Below, piece by piece: positions 33,484 through 40,712 of a stretch of DNA of 64,000 bases. Below the pieces are notes generated by a model. It searched no databases. It saw nothing but the letters and a program-made list of their open reading frames with translations, and was not told the origin of the DNA. Position 1 is the stretch's first letter, and each line of letters opens with the position of its first letter. The stretch spans positions 186,001 through 250,000 of the forward strand of contig NZ_CP040244.1 in NCBI RefSeq assembly GCF_005517195.1, given 5' to 3'. The position numbers and the translations under genes are program-made. Source of the stretch: Streptomyces vilmorinianum. Its GTDB lineage: Bacteria; Actinomycetota; Actinomycetes; Streptomycetales; Streptomycetaceae.

Positions 33484-33584
33484 AAGAGGTCTAGACAGTG
33501 ACGAAGGCCCAGGTCGCTGACCTGCGCTCGGCGATACCCGTGGTGACCGCTGTTCACCGCCTCGAAGGGCACGGACGGGGCACG
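33484..33584. repeat. att-like repeat 4: terminator scar plus arm motif
   Basis: GAGGTCTAGACAGTGACGAA then GGCCCAGGTCGCTGACCTG matches the left flank and terminator start of the intact tRNA locus (GAGGTCTAGATAACAAAGAA then GGCCC). The rest of the terminator and the whole tRNA part are missing. Sixteen bases later the arm motif TGACCGCTGTTCACCGCC-N5-GGGCACGGACGGGGCACG is intact. This is best read as a deletion scar of a full copy. Confidence 0.75.
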
Positions 33585-33636
33585 ACCGGCTTCCTCGGAG
33601 ATGCGGCGCTCCCTCCGCGTGTCCGATGCTCGGCGA

Positions 33637-34308
33637 TCAGTCGTCGAGTGGGCTTTCCGCTTCCTGGAGTCTCTCGGCGATGTCATCGGCCCACTCCTGA
33701 GCCCACCGGCGGAGCTCGATGGTCTGCTGGTCGTCGAGTCCGTAGGCCGCGAACTCGGTGTCATCGATCCAGTCCGCGCCGGCGAGCCGGGCCTGTAGAT
33801 CGGAGAGGTCGAAGCTGTCACGGGCGTGGCGGCGGCCGAGCTCTTCGAGCTCGATGTGACTCCAGCGATCCGTTGCCGCTCGGACGTCGATCAGGTCACG
33901 CGCCAGGCCCCGGTCCGCCAGCGCGCGAACCTTCGTGCCGACCACGTCCTCCAGGGAAAGCACCAAGCCGTGCTGGGTCTTCACAGGCGGACGCCAGAGT
34001 GTTTCCTTGAGGACATCGACCTCGCACTCCTCACCGGTGGAGGTGTCGGTGACGATGAGCCGCGCGGACAGCGGGTCGGTTTCCAACGCGCGTACCCGCC
34101 AGCCGCGTTGCTCGAGCCCGGCGCGCACAGCGGCGGTGATCTTCTCCATCGGCTCTGGGTTCTCGGTGGCGACATCGAGGTCCTTGCTGAGCCGGTCGAC
34201 CAGACCGTGTGCCTGGACGGCGTAGCCACCCGTGAGCACGAGAGGGTAGACATCGCCCACGGCGAGGACATCCGCGAGGAGCCGCCGATGCAGTTCCGTG
34301 AGATTCAC
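33637..34308 (-). CDS. AbiEii/AbiGii-type nucleotidyltransferase toxin
   Basis: A 223-residue nucleotidyltransferase-fold protein. The NTase signature is LTGGYAVQAHGLVDRLSKDL followed by DVAT (about residues 25-48), giving the GG-x-DxD metal-binding triad. A later acidic residue is in ECEVDVL, and LEDVVGTKVRALADRGLARD is the conserved C-terminal helix. Such proteins transfer nucleotides to tRNA or other RNA and act as type IV toxins or phage-abortive infection factors. The GTG start overlaps the stop of the upstream partner (GTGA). Confidence 0.88.
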   Translation of the reverse strand: MNLTELHRRLLADVLAVGDVYPLVLTGGYAVQAHGLVDRLSKDLDVATENPEPMEKITAAVRAGLEQRGWRVRALETDPLSARLIVTDTSTGEECEVDVLKETLWRPPVKTQHGLVLSLEDVVGTKVRALADRGLARDLIDVRAATDRWSHIELEELGRRHARDSFDLSDLQARLAGADWIDDTEFAAYGLDDQQTIELRRWAQEWADDIAERLQEAESPLDD

Positions 34309-34652
34309 GCAGCGGCCTGGGCGTCGGGCGTCAGTTCGTTGAAGGCGTCCTCCCAGACATCGCGGATGTCCCGGCTGATCAGTGTGCGCAGGACGGGCCA
34401 CATGACGACGAGCAGATCCCGGTTCAGGTAACGGACCAGGTCATCGTGCTGCCCTTCGGCCAGCACGATCCGATAGCAGCCCATCCGCAATCGGGGCTGG
34501 TCGAGGTCGAACCGAGACAGGCCGGACCACGCGAGGTGCAGTGGAAGGTCGACGTGGCCGTGGGCGGGCCCGCCGAGCTCCGAGAGCTTGGCGGGAAGCC
34601 GCCTGGCAAATCTGGTGCGGCGGAGCTCGGAAACACTGGGCGTGGCTGCCAT
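34305..34652 (-). CDS. Probable antitoxin partner of the AbiEii-like toxin
   Basis: A 115-residue protein translationally coupled to the nucleotidyltransferase. It contains MAATPSVSELRRTRFARRLP at the start, HGHVDLPLHLAWSGLSRFDL, YRIVLAEGQHDDLVRYLNRD, and a C-terminal helix (IRDVWEDAFNELTPDAQAAA). It is shorter than classical AbiEi and lacks an obvious winged helix. In actinobacteria the AbiEii-like gene often follows such a small protein. The antitoxin role is inferred from context. Confidence 0.7.
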   Translation of the reverse strand: MAATPSVSELRRTRFARRLPAKLSELGGPAHGHVDLPLHLAWSGLSRFDLDQPRLRMGCYRIVLAEGQHDDLVRYLNRDLLVVMWPVLRTLISRDIRDVWEDAFNELTPDAQAAA

Positions 34653-34870
34653 GCCTTGATTATTCCGCAGGAGGGCGAGGCGGGCCGTGTTTCCGGTGCA
34701 GGTAACACCCGGCTCAGAGCTTCTACCTGGCCGCAGTGGCGGTAACGCTGCCGTAAGGGCAGGTCAGAGTACTCATGTGACACCTCCGGCAAGACAATGC
34801 GATGTTCATGCCCTCCGCGTGCCCCATCTCGCGGGGCTGAAGAGCGTACGAACGGCGAGACCGGCCTGCC
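34653..34870. other. Promoter side of the toxin-antitoxin operon
   Basis: About 220 bases before the antitoxin start. It includes GTTACCGCCACTGCGGCCAG on the minus strand, containing a short inverted repeat, but no clear promoter. No gene is supported. Confidence 0.4.
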
Positions 34871-34998
34871 AACGACGAAGGCCCTGGTCTCTGACCAGGG
34901 CCTTCTCTCAAGAGCGGATGACGGGAATCGAACCCGCGCTATAAGCTTGGGAATCACCCGGCACTTGACCTCTATATGGCATCTGACCTGCGAAAACG
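34871..34998. repeat. tRNA-Gly att-like repeat 5
   Basis: Hairpin GAAGGCCCTGGTC / GACCAGGGCCTTC (13-bp stem), then AGAGCGGATGACGGGAATCG and AACCCGCGCTATAAGCTTGG, then TCTGACCTGCGAAAACG. The tRNA part equals the 3' half of tRNA-Gly(CCC) except CTATAAG for CTCTGAG, a change shared with copy 6. Confidence 0.88.
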
Positions 34999-35041
34999 TG
35001 TGGCAATGACCTCGTCCTGGCTGCTTCGTCCCGCCCCATGG

Positions 35042-35082
35042 TGACCGCTGTTCACCGCCCCTACTGGCACGTTGTGGCACGG
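35042..35082. repeat. Arm-type repeat, copy beside att-like repeat 5
   Basis: TGACCGCTGTTCACCGCCCC then TACTGGCACGTTGTGGCACG. It contains two TGGCACG direct repeats ten bases apart. It is 43 bases to the right of the tRNA-like repeat. Confidence 0.75.
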
Positions 35083-35555
35083 CCCTCCACAGCAGGGGAA
35101 GGCACCGCTGCTGCCTTTGGACAGCACGAGCGGCGACCTGGCGGGCAGGGCGCCGAATTCTGTCCCGCACCCGGTACCCGTAGGCGGTCGTGCGTCAGCG
35201 CCGACGATCGTGCCGTCGCGAACCGTGTAGGTGCCTTCGGAGATCCTCGTCGAGCCGTCGGCCTGTGCGGCCTCCAGCCGCACGGAGACGGTGTCGCCGG
35301 CTGTGCCGACGCCAGGTCCTACCAGCTGCTCCACTCGACGGCGCGCCCGGAGGCCGAGGGCTGATCCGGCTGTGGTCCGCATCGGCCGCCGACCTCGGCC
35401 TCGTGGCGTCCGCGCGTGCCCTGGTAGGGCAGTAGGCCATCCGCATCAGTTCATCGGGCCGCCCCGTGGTTCGCGTTGTCGGATCCATCGCGTGCTCGCA
35501 AGGTGGCAGACGGGCCGACTCCAGGTCGGCCGGTGAACCTGATGAGGAGAAGGCC
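35083..35555. other. Gene-poor segment with a possible gene scrap
   Basis: On the minus strand around 35195-35330 the run AGDTVSVRLEAAQADGSTRI then SEGTYTVRDGTIVGAD has the composition of a secreted or lipoprotein domain, but no start is present and the reading runs into the arm motif. On the plus strand, LWSASAADLGLVASARALVG ends at 35435. These may be two more truncated 3' ends. The hydrolase promoter is probably near the right edge. Confidence 0.35.
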
Positions 35556-36383
35556 ATGCCTACGCTGACGACCCGCGACGGCGTCGAGATCTACTACAAG
35601 GACTGGGGCACCGGTCGCCCGGTGGTCTTCATCCACGGCTGGCCGCTGAACGCGGACGCCTGGGAGGACCAGATGAAGCTGGTCGCCGACCACGGCTTCC
35701 GCAGCATCGCCCACGACCGCCGGGGCCACGGCCGCTCCGAACAGCCCTGGGGCGGCTACGACTTCGACACCTTCGCCGACGACCTGAACGACCTGCTCAC
35801 GCAGCTCGATCTGCGCGACGTCACGCTGGTCGCCCACTCCATGGGCGGCGGCGAGCTCGCCCGCTACATCGGCCGCCACGGCACCGGCCGGATCGCGAAG
35901 GCGCTCCTGCTCTCCTCGATCACTCCCCTGATGATCAAGACCAACGGGAATCCCGACGGCGTGCCGGCCGAGGTGTTCGACGGCATCAGGGCCGGCCTCC
36001 TCAAGGAACGCTCGCAGTTCTGGAAGGACCTCGCGCCGGCGTTCTTCGGCGCCAACCGCCCCGACAACACGGTCACCCAGGGCAACCAGGACGCGTACTG
36101 GTACATGGCCATGCACCAGAGCATCAAGGCGGGTGTGGACTGCGTGACGGCGTTCGCGGAGACGGACTTCACCGAGGACCTGAAGAAGTTCGACATCCCG
36201 ACCCTCATCGTGCACGGCGACGACGACCAGATCGTGCCGATCGACACCACCGCCCGCAAGGCCGCCCAGATCATCCCGAACGCCGTCCTCAAGGTCTACG
36301 CGGGCGCCGGCCACGGCATCGCCGGGGTCCCGGGCGAGAAGGAGAAGTTGAACCAGGACCTCCTGGACTTCCTGCAAGGCTGA
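35556..36383 (+). CDS. Alpha/beta hydrolase (non-haem chloroperoxidase-like)
   Basis: A 275-residue alpha/beta hydrolase. Oxyanion motif FIHGWPLNADAWEDQM at residues 25-40; nucleophile Ser95 in HSMGGGELARY; acid in VHGDDDQIVPID; His in GAGHGIAGVPGEKEKL. This is the cofactor-free chloroperoxidase/esterase family that makes peracids from acetate and peroxide or hydrolyses esters. Start ATG with a GAGGAGAAGG site. It is the only gene between att-like repeats 5 and 6, so it looks like a single-gene cargo module. Confidence 0.92.
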   Translation: MPTLTTRDGVEIYYKDWGTGRPVVFIHGWPLNADAWEDQMKLVADHGFRSIAHDRRGHGRSEQPWGGYDFDTFADDLNDLLTQLDLRDVTLVAHSMGGGELARYIGRHGTGRIAKALLLSSITPLMIKTNGNPDGVPAEVFDGIRAGLLKERSQFWKDLAPAFFGANRPDNTVTQGNQDAYWYMAMHQSIKAGVDCVTAFAETDFTEDLKKFDIPTLIVHGDDDQIVPIDTTARKAAQIIPNAVLKVYAGAGHGIAGVPGEKEKLNQDLLDFLQG

Positions 36384-36415
36384 TCAGGGTGAAGGGCACG
36401 CGGGCCCGAATAGAC

Positions 36416-36545
36416 AACGACGAAGCCCCAGGTCGCTGACCTGGGGCTTTGTAGAAGAGCGGATGACGGGAATCGAACCCGCGCTATAAGCTTGGGAATC
36501 ACTCGGTGCTCAACCTGGTGTGTGGTGTCTGACCTGCGGAAACGC
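36416..36545. repeat. tRNA-Gly att-like repeat 6
   Basis: Hairpin AAGCCCCAGGTC / GACCTGGGGCTT, then AGAGCGGATGACGGGAATCG and AACCCGCGCTATAAGCTTGG, then TCTGACCTGCGGAAACG. It lies 33 bases after the hydrolase stop and doubles as its terminator. Confidence 0.88.
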
Positions 36546-36582
36546 ACCTTGAACCCCTCGTCCCGCCAGGCCCGGCGGACCC

Positions 36583-36632
36583 TCTGGTGCCCGCTGTTTA
36601 CCGCTCCTGCTGGCACGTTGTGGCACGTGTCC
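36583..36632. repeat. Arm-type repeat, copy beside att-like repeat 6
   Basis: TGCCCGCTGTTTACCGCTCC then TGCTGGCACGTTGTGGCACG, with the two TGGCACG units ten bases apart. It matches copy 5 at most positions. Confidence 0.75.
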
Positions 36633-36912
36633 TGGGTAGCGTGGGGAGAAGTGGGCGAAGCCGAAGCGGACCGGCGTCGAGCGCGGGAGCCGTGCCGGCG
36701 GTACTGAACCCACGACCTCTTCGCCCCGAATGAGGTTCGGCCGTCGCGAGCTTCGCCGGACGGTTCGCATTTCACCTGCCACCAGGCGTCGCTGCACTGG
36801 AACCCGCACGGCGTGCGCCGGACCGTCGACACCTTTCCCGTGCGTCTTCGTTCACCGGGGCATGCGGCTCAGTTCCTGAGCCCCGATGGCACGGCGCCCG
36901 GAGCAGCCCGAA
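36633..36912. other. Gene-poor segment before island B
   Basis: No translation reads as a protein. A stretch near 36703-36740 (minus strand) weakly resembles the 3' half of a tRNA (CGAAGAGGTCGTGGGTTCA), but no acceptor or D-arm pairs with it. I see nothing else. Confidence 0.35.
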
Positions 36913-36918
36913 ACAACC

Positions 36919-36934
36919 ACGAAGCCCCAGGTCG
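36919..36934. repeat. Half att-like terminator at the left edge of island B
   Basis: ACGAAGCCCCAGGTCG is a 16-base exact match to the left half of repeat 6 (36420-36435). It stops where homology to island A begins (GTCACAACGGCC). It therefore looks like the joint between an att-like copy and the duplicated island. Confidence 0.65.
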
Positions 36935-37073
36935 TCACAACGGCCTCAGCGCATTCACTCCGCCGAGGCCGCCCTTCCGGATCGTCACACGTGAGAGTGC
37001 TCGATCCATGTTCGATTTTACGACTGCGGGCCGGGCAGTGCGAGCGGGCCGACGAGCCATCGGGCGGTTCGGC

Positions 37074-37346
37074 TCAGCCGCGTTCCTCTTCTTCGGCCTC
37101 CATGCGGCGGATTCCCTGGTGGGTGAGGGAGACCATCGCGGGTGTGTTGCCCGGTTCCCAGTCGACGGTGATCAGGCCCTCGCCGGCGAGGTAGGTGCAG
37201 GCGGCGGCCAGGTCTTCCTCCGGGATGCGCAGGTCGTTCCGTAGCTTCCGCCCCGGGACTCCGAGGAGGCGGTTGCCTTCGGTGGCTTCGTAGAGGGCGG
37301 TCAGGACTCGTTCGCGGTAGACCTGTCGCTCGCGGAGTGTCGCCAT
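37074..37346 (-). CDS. Small winged-helix-like protein (intact island B copy)
   Basis: A 90-residue protein: RERQVYRERVLTALYEATEG, then LRNDLRIPEEDLAAACTYLA, EGLITVDWEPGNTPAMVSLT, and HQGIRRMEAEEEERG. The helix, helix, helix, beta-hairpin order fits a winged helix that could bind DNA. The paralogue at 9825-10006 has lost the middle. It is the first gene on the minus-strand side of island B. Confidence 0.8.
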   Translation of the reverse strand: MATLRERQVYRERVLTALYEATEGNRLLGVPGRKLRNDLRIPEEDLAAACTYLAGEGLITVDWEPGNTPAMVSLTHQGIRRMEAEEEERG

Positions 37347-37384
37347 GATCGAGTCCCTTGGTTCAGGTGAGGGTCCGATGCTTC

Positions 37385-37651
37385 TCAGACTTCGTCGACG
37401 TGGGTGCCGGTGAGGGGGGACGGTCTGCTGGTGGTGAGCCAGGAGTGGGCGGGCTTTGCAGCGGTTTCGGTGTCGACGGTGAGGTGGAGCCGGGTGCCGC
37501 CTTCGGGAACGGGGTAGCTGCGCTGTTCCGTCCCGGCGAAGGAGCGGCGGATCACTTCGGCGACCGCGCGGGCGGCTTCGGGGCTGGCCGCGACGATGCG
37601 GATTTCGGCGTGTCCGGCCGAGGGCAGGGTCGCTGTGTCGGTGGGGTACAA
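37385..37651 (-). CDS. Small hypothetical protein, island B copy
   Basis: Starting at TTG, an 88-residue product aligns end to end with the island A protein at 10045-10311 (AEIRIVAASPEAARAVAEVI, GGTRLHLTVDTETAAKPAHS). AAGGGA lies 9 bases before the TTG. A longer ATG reading adds 23 residues with no counterpart in island A, so the TTG is preferred. Function unknown. Confidence 0.72.
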   Translation of the reverse strand: MYPTDTATLPSAGHAEIRIVAASPEAARAVAEVIRRSFAGTEQRSYPVPEGGTRLHLTVDTETAAKPAHSWLTTSRPSPLTGTHVDEV

Positions 37652-37756
37652 GGGGCGTGGTCCCTTCAGGGGCGAGCGAGAGGCCGGCGGGTGGGTTGTC
37701 CCGGGTGACGGGTGCCCCACCCGCGGCCTTCGGTCGGAGGAGTGGTCTGAGGCTGG

Positions 37757-37984
37757 TCAGGGCCAGGTGCCCGTGAGCCTGCGGCGGGAGGCTTGCCCTG
37801 TCGACGTGTCCTGCCTTGTCGTCGTGTGGAGGCCGTGGCCGGGCGGCCGGGTGATGGCCGGGAAGGGTTCGTCGAAGTGGTGGGCCGCGATGCGTGCGTC
37901 GTGCTGGGCGTTGAGCCGGTGGATCAGGCGCATGCCGAGCGCGATCAGCAGGGTGCCTGCCGCGAGCGTGATCAGGGTCTCCAT
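37757..37984 (-). CDS. Small membrane protein, island B
   Basis: A 75-residue protein with one membrane helix (METLITLAAGTLLIALGMRL) and a basic, His-rich tail (RLNAQHDARIAAHHFDEPFP; ending RRRLTGTWP). Only its last 16 codons survive in island A. It starts four bases after the DUF5994 stop and is probably cotranscribed with it. Confidence 0.7.
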   Translation of the reverse strand: METLITLAAGTLLIALGMRLIHRLNAQHDARIAAHHFDEPFPAITRPPGHGLHTTTRQDTSTGQASRRRLTGTWP

Positions 37985-37988
37985 GGCG

Positions 37989-38540
37989 TCATCTCCGCTG
38001 GTTTCCCGGCAGGGGGATCATCCGCGCGCCGACGACCGGGTGCCGGAGGGGCGGCGGGGCGGACCCGCCGTCGTTCTCCCAGGTGTCTTCGCTGCTGCGG
38101 GTGTCCCGCGCATGGCGGCCGGTCGCGGTTTCGCCGGACATCAGCTCAGCGGCGGTGAGGACGCTGCCGGGGATGGCGGCGGCGGTCATGAGCCGGGCGG
38201 CTGCGGCGGGTTCGGTCTCGGGCGGGATCACCAGCAGGTCGCAGCGGCCGACGGTGTAGGAGAGCAGGATCATCTTGTCGGGATCCTGTTCCGTGAACCA
38301 GCCGACGTGCACGGTGTGCCCGGTGGCGGGAACCTTGTGTGGGACGACGGGCCAGCGGGTGGGGTTCACCATGACGCGTGTGATGCGTCCGTAGCGCTGT
38401 TCGAGTGTGTCGACCAGGGGTGGAAGTTCGGCGGTGAGGTCACTCGAGCGAGGCCACCAGGCGCCGTCCAGGAGGCCGGCGAGTGTGGTCTTCGGCGTCA
38501 GTGACAGGCGTGCCGAAAGCGGGGGTGCGAGGGTGGTCAT
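37989..38540 (-). CDS. DUF5994-family protein, island B left copy
   Basis: A 183-residue protein with LDGAWWPRSSDLTAELPPLV, RITRVMVNPTRWPVVPHKVP, GHTVHVGWFTEQDPDKMILL and CDLLVIPPETEPAAAARLMT. It is the orthologue-like partner of the island A gene at 10471-11049, differing mostly at the N-terminus and in the serine-rich C-terminal linker. Divergent from a second DUF5994 gene. Confidence 0.85.
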   Translation of the reverse strand: MTTLAPPLSARLSLTPKTTLAGLLDGAWWPRSSDLTAELPPLVDTLEQRYGRITRVMVNPTRWPVVPHKVPATGHTVHVGWFTEQDPDKMILLSYTVGRCDLLVIPPETEPAAAARLMTAAAIPGSVLTAAELMSGETATGRHARDTRSSEDTWENDGGSAPPPLRHPVVGARMIPLPGNQRR

Positions 38541-38586
38541 GATCGCGGACCCGTCTCCGGGCCGCCCTGCGGGGTGGCCCAGTGCC

Positions 38587-38656
38587 TTGATCGCCGGAAA
38601 CGACGTCCGCGTGGGAGCGGGTGTACGAGTTACTCCCGGTATCTTCAGCGTACTCC
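38587..38656. promoter_or_regulatory. Conserved divergent promoter region, island B
   Basis: Nearly identical to 11094-11165, including GTACGAGTTACTCCCGGTA. The flanks differ more, which implies selection on this stretch. No sigma factor consensus is convincingly present. Confidence 0.55.
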
Positions 38657-38823
38657 GTGCCGTGGTCGGGCGATCCGTTCTGACCAGGTGATCTCCCATC
38701 GGGAACACCGCCCGGGCCGGTTGCTCGCGGGCGTGATCGCAGGCACGCGGAGTATCGTGAGACCACGGCGGCATCTCGCCGGCCATGAGGTGTCGGCGGC
38801 CCCGTGCAGGCAGGCGGACCACT

Positions 38824-39318
38824 ATGGCCGAACCCGACACCCCCACCCCCCGGAAGCTCCTGCCGGACGAGATCCATCGGGCGGTGAAACCCGGCACGGC
38901 CCTGCTCCGGCTGCAGACGACGCACTCCCGCGAAGGCGTCCTCGACGGCGCGTGGTGGCCCCGTTCCCGTAACGTCGTGGCCGAGCTGCCCGCCCTGGTG
39001 CAGGCGCTCACCGCGCACCTCGGACCCATCACGAGGGTCGGCCTGGATACCGCCGCCTGGGAGGATGTCCCGACCCGTGTGGTCGTCGACGACCGGGTCG
39101 TGCACCTCGACTCCTTCCCCGTCGGCGACGACACCGTCCTCATCACACGCGGCGACAACGACCACTTCGCCCTCCTGGTGGTGCCGCCGGACACGACACC
39201 CGACGCGGCACGTGACGCCATGGCCCGTGCGGTCGATGCCGGTAACGTCACCCAGGCCGCCGAGATCCTTGTCGCCACGCCTCCCGAACCAGCGACTGAC
39301 CGCGAGGAGTCGGCATGA
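38824..39318 (+). CDS. DUF5994-family protein, island B right copy
   Basis: A 164-residue protein with LDGAWWPRSRNVVAELPALV, RVGLDTAAWEDVPTRVVVDD and FALLVVPPDTTPDAARDAM. About 90% identical by eye to the island A gene at 11346-11840. It overlaps the PRC-barrel gene by four bases (ATGA). Confidence 0.88.
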   Translation: MAEPDTPTPRKLLPDEIHRAVKPGTALLRLQTTHSREGVLDGAWWPRSRNVVAELPALVQALTAHLGPITRVGLDTAAWEDVPTRVVVDDRVVHLDSFPVGDDTVLITRGDNDHFALLVVPPDTTPDAARDAMARAVDAGNVTQAAEILVATPPEPATDREESA

Positions 39319-39671
39319 TCCAGATGGCGGACATTCGTGAGTGGCGAACCCACGACGTGGTGGACGCGCGGGGCCACAGGATCGGTGAGCTGGAGGCGAT
39401 CTACGTCGACACCACCACCGACGAGCCGGCCATGGCCACGATCCGGGTCGGCCTGCCCACCCGACACCGTCTGGTGTTCGTCCCCCTGGACGGTGCGACG
39501 GTGGGGCCCGGCTATGTGAAGGTCGCCCATGACAAGGCACTGGTGAAAAAGAGCCCTTCGATCGACACCGACGACGTACTGCCCGCCGGGGACGAGGAAG
39601 CGGTCTTCCGGCACTACGAACTCCCCTACGAGCCCGGGGCGAAAGGCGAACGCCAGCTGGCCCGCCGCTGA
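39315..39671 (+). CDS. PRC-barrel domain protein, island B copy
   Basis: A 118-residue PRC-barrel protein (REWRTHDVVDARGHRIGELE, VDTTTDEPAMATIRVGLPTR, RLVFVPLDGATVGPGYVKVA). The island A paralogue is at 11837-12193. Coupled to DUF5994 upstream. Confidence 0.88.
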   Translation: MIQMADIREWRTHDVVDARGHRIGELEAIYVDTTTDEPAMATIRVGLPTRHRLVFVPLDGATVGPGYVKVAHDKALVKKSPSIDTDDVLPAGDEEAVFRHYELPYEPGAKGERQLARR

Positions 39672-39701
39672 GCCCACCAGCCGACCGAGGGGGCAACCCT
39701 C

Positions 39702-39875
39702 ATGACGCTCTTCCTGGTCCTGATCATCATCGCGATCGTGCTGGGCATCATCGGTGCCACCGCCGACGGACTACTCTTCCTGCTGATCATCGGCATCGTG
39801 CTGCTGGTGGCGGACCTCATCTACGTCGCCATGCGCCTCCGCCGCCGCTCCGCCCACCGCCACCCAGTCCGGTGA
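39702..39875 (+). CDS. Small hydrophobic membrane protein, island B copy
   Basis: A 57-residue protein with two helices (LFLVLIIIAIVLGIIGATAD and LLFLLIIGIVLLVADLIYVA) and a basic tail. Counterpart of the 56-residue protein at 12224-12394. GAGGGGGCAA precedes the ATG. After its stop, homology to island A ends. Confidence 0.75.
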   Translation: MTLFLVLIIIAIVLGIIGATADGLLFLLIIGIVLLVADLIYVAMRLRRRSAHRHPVR

Positions 39876-40011
39876 CCCGGCGCACCGGGGCATCTGACGC
39901 GTAAATGGCAGCAGGTCAGGGCGAGTACGGGCAGGGCTGGGCGCCCGGGGGCCGTTGATGGGTAGCCGGGTGACTGGGTCTGCCGTGTCGAGGGCGGTTC
40001 GGCCGGCGCGA

Positions 40012-40085
40012 GGTCAGGCTGCTGCCTCCGCCCGTGCGCCGCTCCGGGTCTCCTGCCGTACGACACACCGGCGCCGGGACGGCAT
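40012..40085 (-). pseudogene. C-terminal scrap of an NDH-2-like gene
   Basis: The minus strand reads MPSRRRCVVRQETRSGARAE and then AAA plus stop, matching the last residues of the oxidoreductase at 14159-15367 (MPSRRRRVVRQETRSRARAE). About 74 bases are nearly identical to 14159-14232. It indicates that a second copy of that gene once existed beside island B. Confidence 0.75.
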
Positions 40086-40094
40086 GTGGCGGAG

Positions 40095-40403
40095 TCAGGC
40101 CTCGACGCCCTTCTCCGCCGTCAGCCGGCCCGCGTACAGCAGGCGCAGGTGGCTCCTCGACGGATGGGTGGTGCGGAAGGGCGGGCAGCTGAGGAGCCGG
40201 TCGGGGATGCCCCAGGGGATGTGGACGATCTTGCGGCGGTCGGTCTGCGGGGCGAGCTTGAGGAGGTGGTCGGCCATGGCTCCGGTGGGGACGACGATGG
40301 CGTCGGCGTCCCGGGCGGTCGCCCGCAGCACCTGGAGCTGGTCGCGGTGGGCTTCGGCGAAGATCAGGTCGGTGCCATGGACCAGGGCGATGCGGGGGTG
40401 CGT
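40095..40403 (-). pseudogene. Glycosyltransferase family 4, internal fragment
   Basis: The minus strand reads IALVHGTDLIFAEAHRDQLQ, VLRATARDADAIVVPTGAMA, KIVHIPWGIPDRLLSCPPF and LRLLYAGRLTAEKGVEA. This is the hinge region of a GT-B glycosyltransferase, ending at the start of the YAGRLTAEKG motif that precedes the nucleotide-sugar site. Both the N-terminus and the C-terminal catalytic domain are missing. Confidence 0.75.
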
Positions 40404-40409
40404 GGGGTG

Positions 40410-40712
40410 AGCGCCGCGGTCGCCTTCGGTGACGCCGGCATCGCCCTGAACACTGCCGCGCCCCTCATGCGCCGCCATATCCCCGTGCCCGAGCGCCGAG
40501 CGGCTCTGTGGGTCGAAGCAGCCCGTGCCTACAACCAGCAGGGCCGCCTGGCCGAGGGCTACCAGGCTCTTCGCATCGCTGAGACCTGCGCCGCCCAGGA
40601 CGTACGCCGCCCCGCCGTCCGCGACCTGGTCGCCGACATGGCCGCCCGCGACCGGCGACGTACGCTGCCCGAACTCCACCACTTCAGCCGCCGACTGGGA
40701 GTCCCCGCGTGA
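40410..40712 (+). pseudogene. XRE-type regulator, C-terminal fragment
   Basis: About 100 codons read GDAGIALNTAAPLMRRHIPV, RRAALWVEAARAYNQQGRLA, EGYQALRIAETCAAQDVRRP and AVRDLVADMAARDRRRTLPE. This matches the TPR-like C-terminal part of Streptomyces helix-turn-helix regulators that sit next to flavoprotein genes. The DNA-binding N-terminus is missing at the 40406 junction. Its stop overlaps the next start (GTGA). Confidence 0.7.

Noticed and set aside
36703..36740. A tRNA-like 3' half (CGAAGAGGTCGTGGGTTCA) on the minus strand
   Set aside because: No matching acceptor, D-arm or anticodon stem pairs with it within 100 bases.
37385..37720. ATG start at 37720 for the island B small protein
   Set aside because: The island A paralogue begins at the position of the TTG at 37651, and AAGGGA is correctly placed there.
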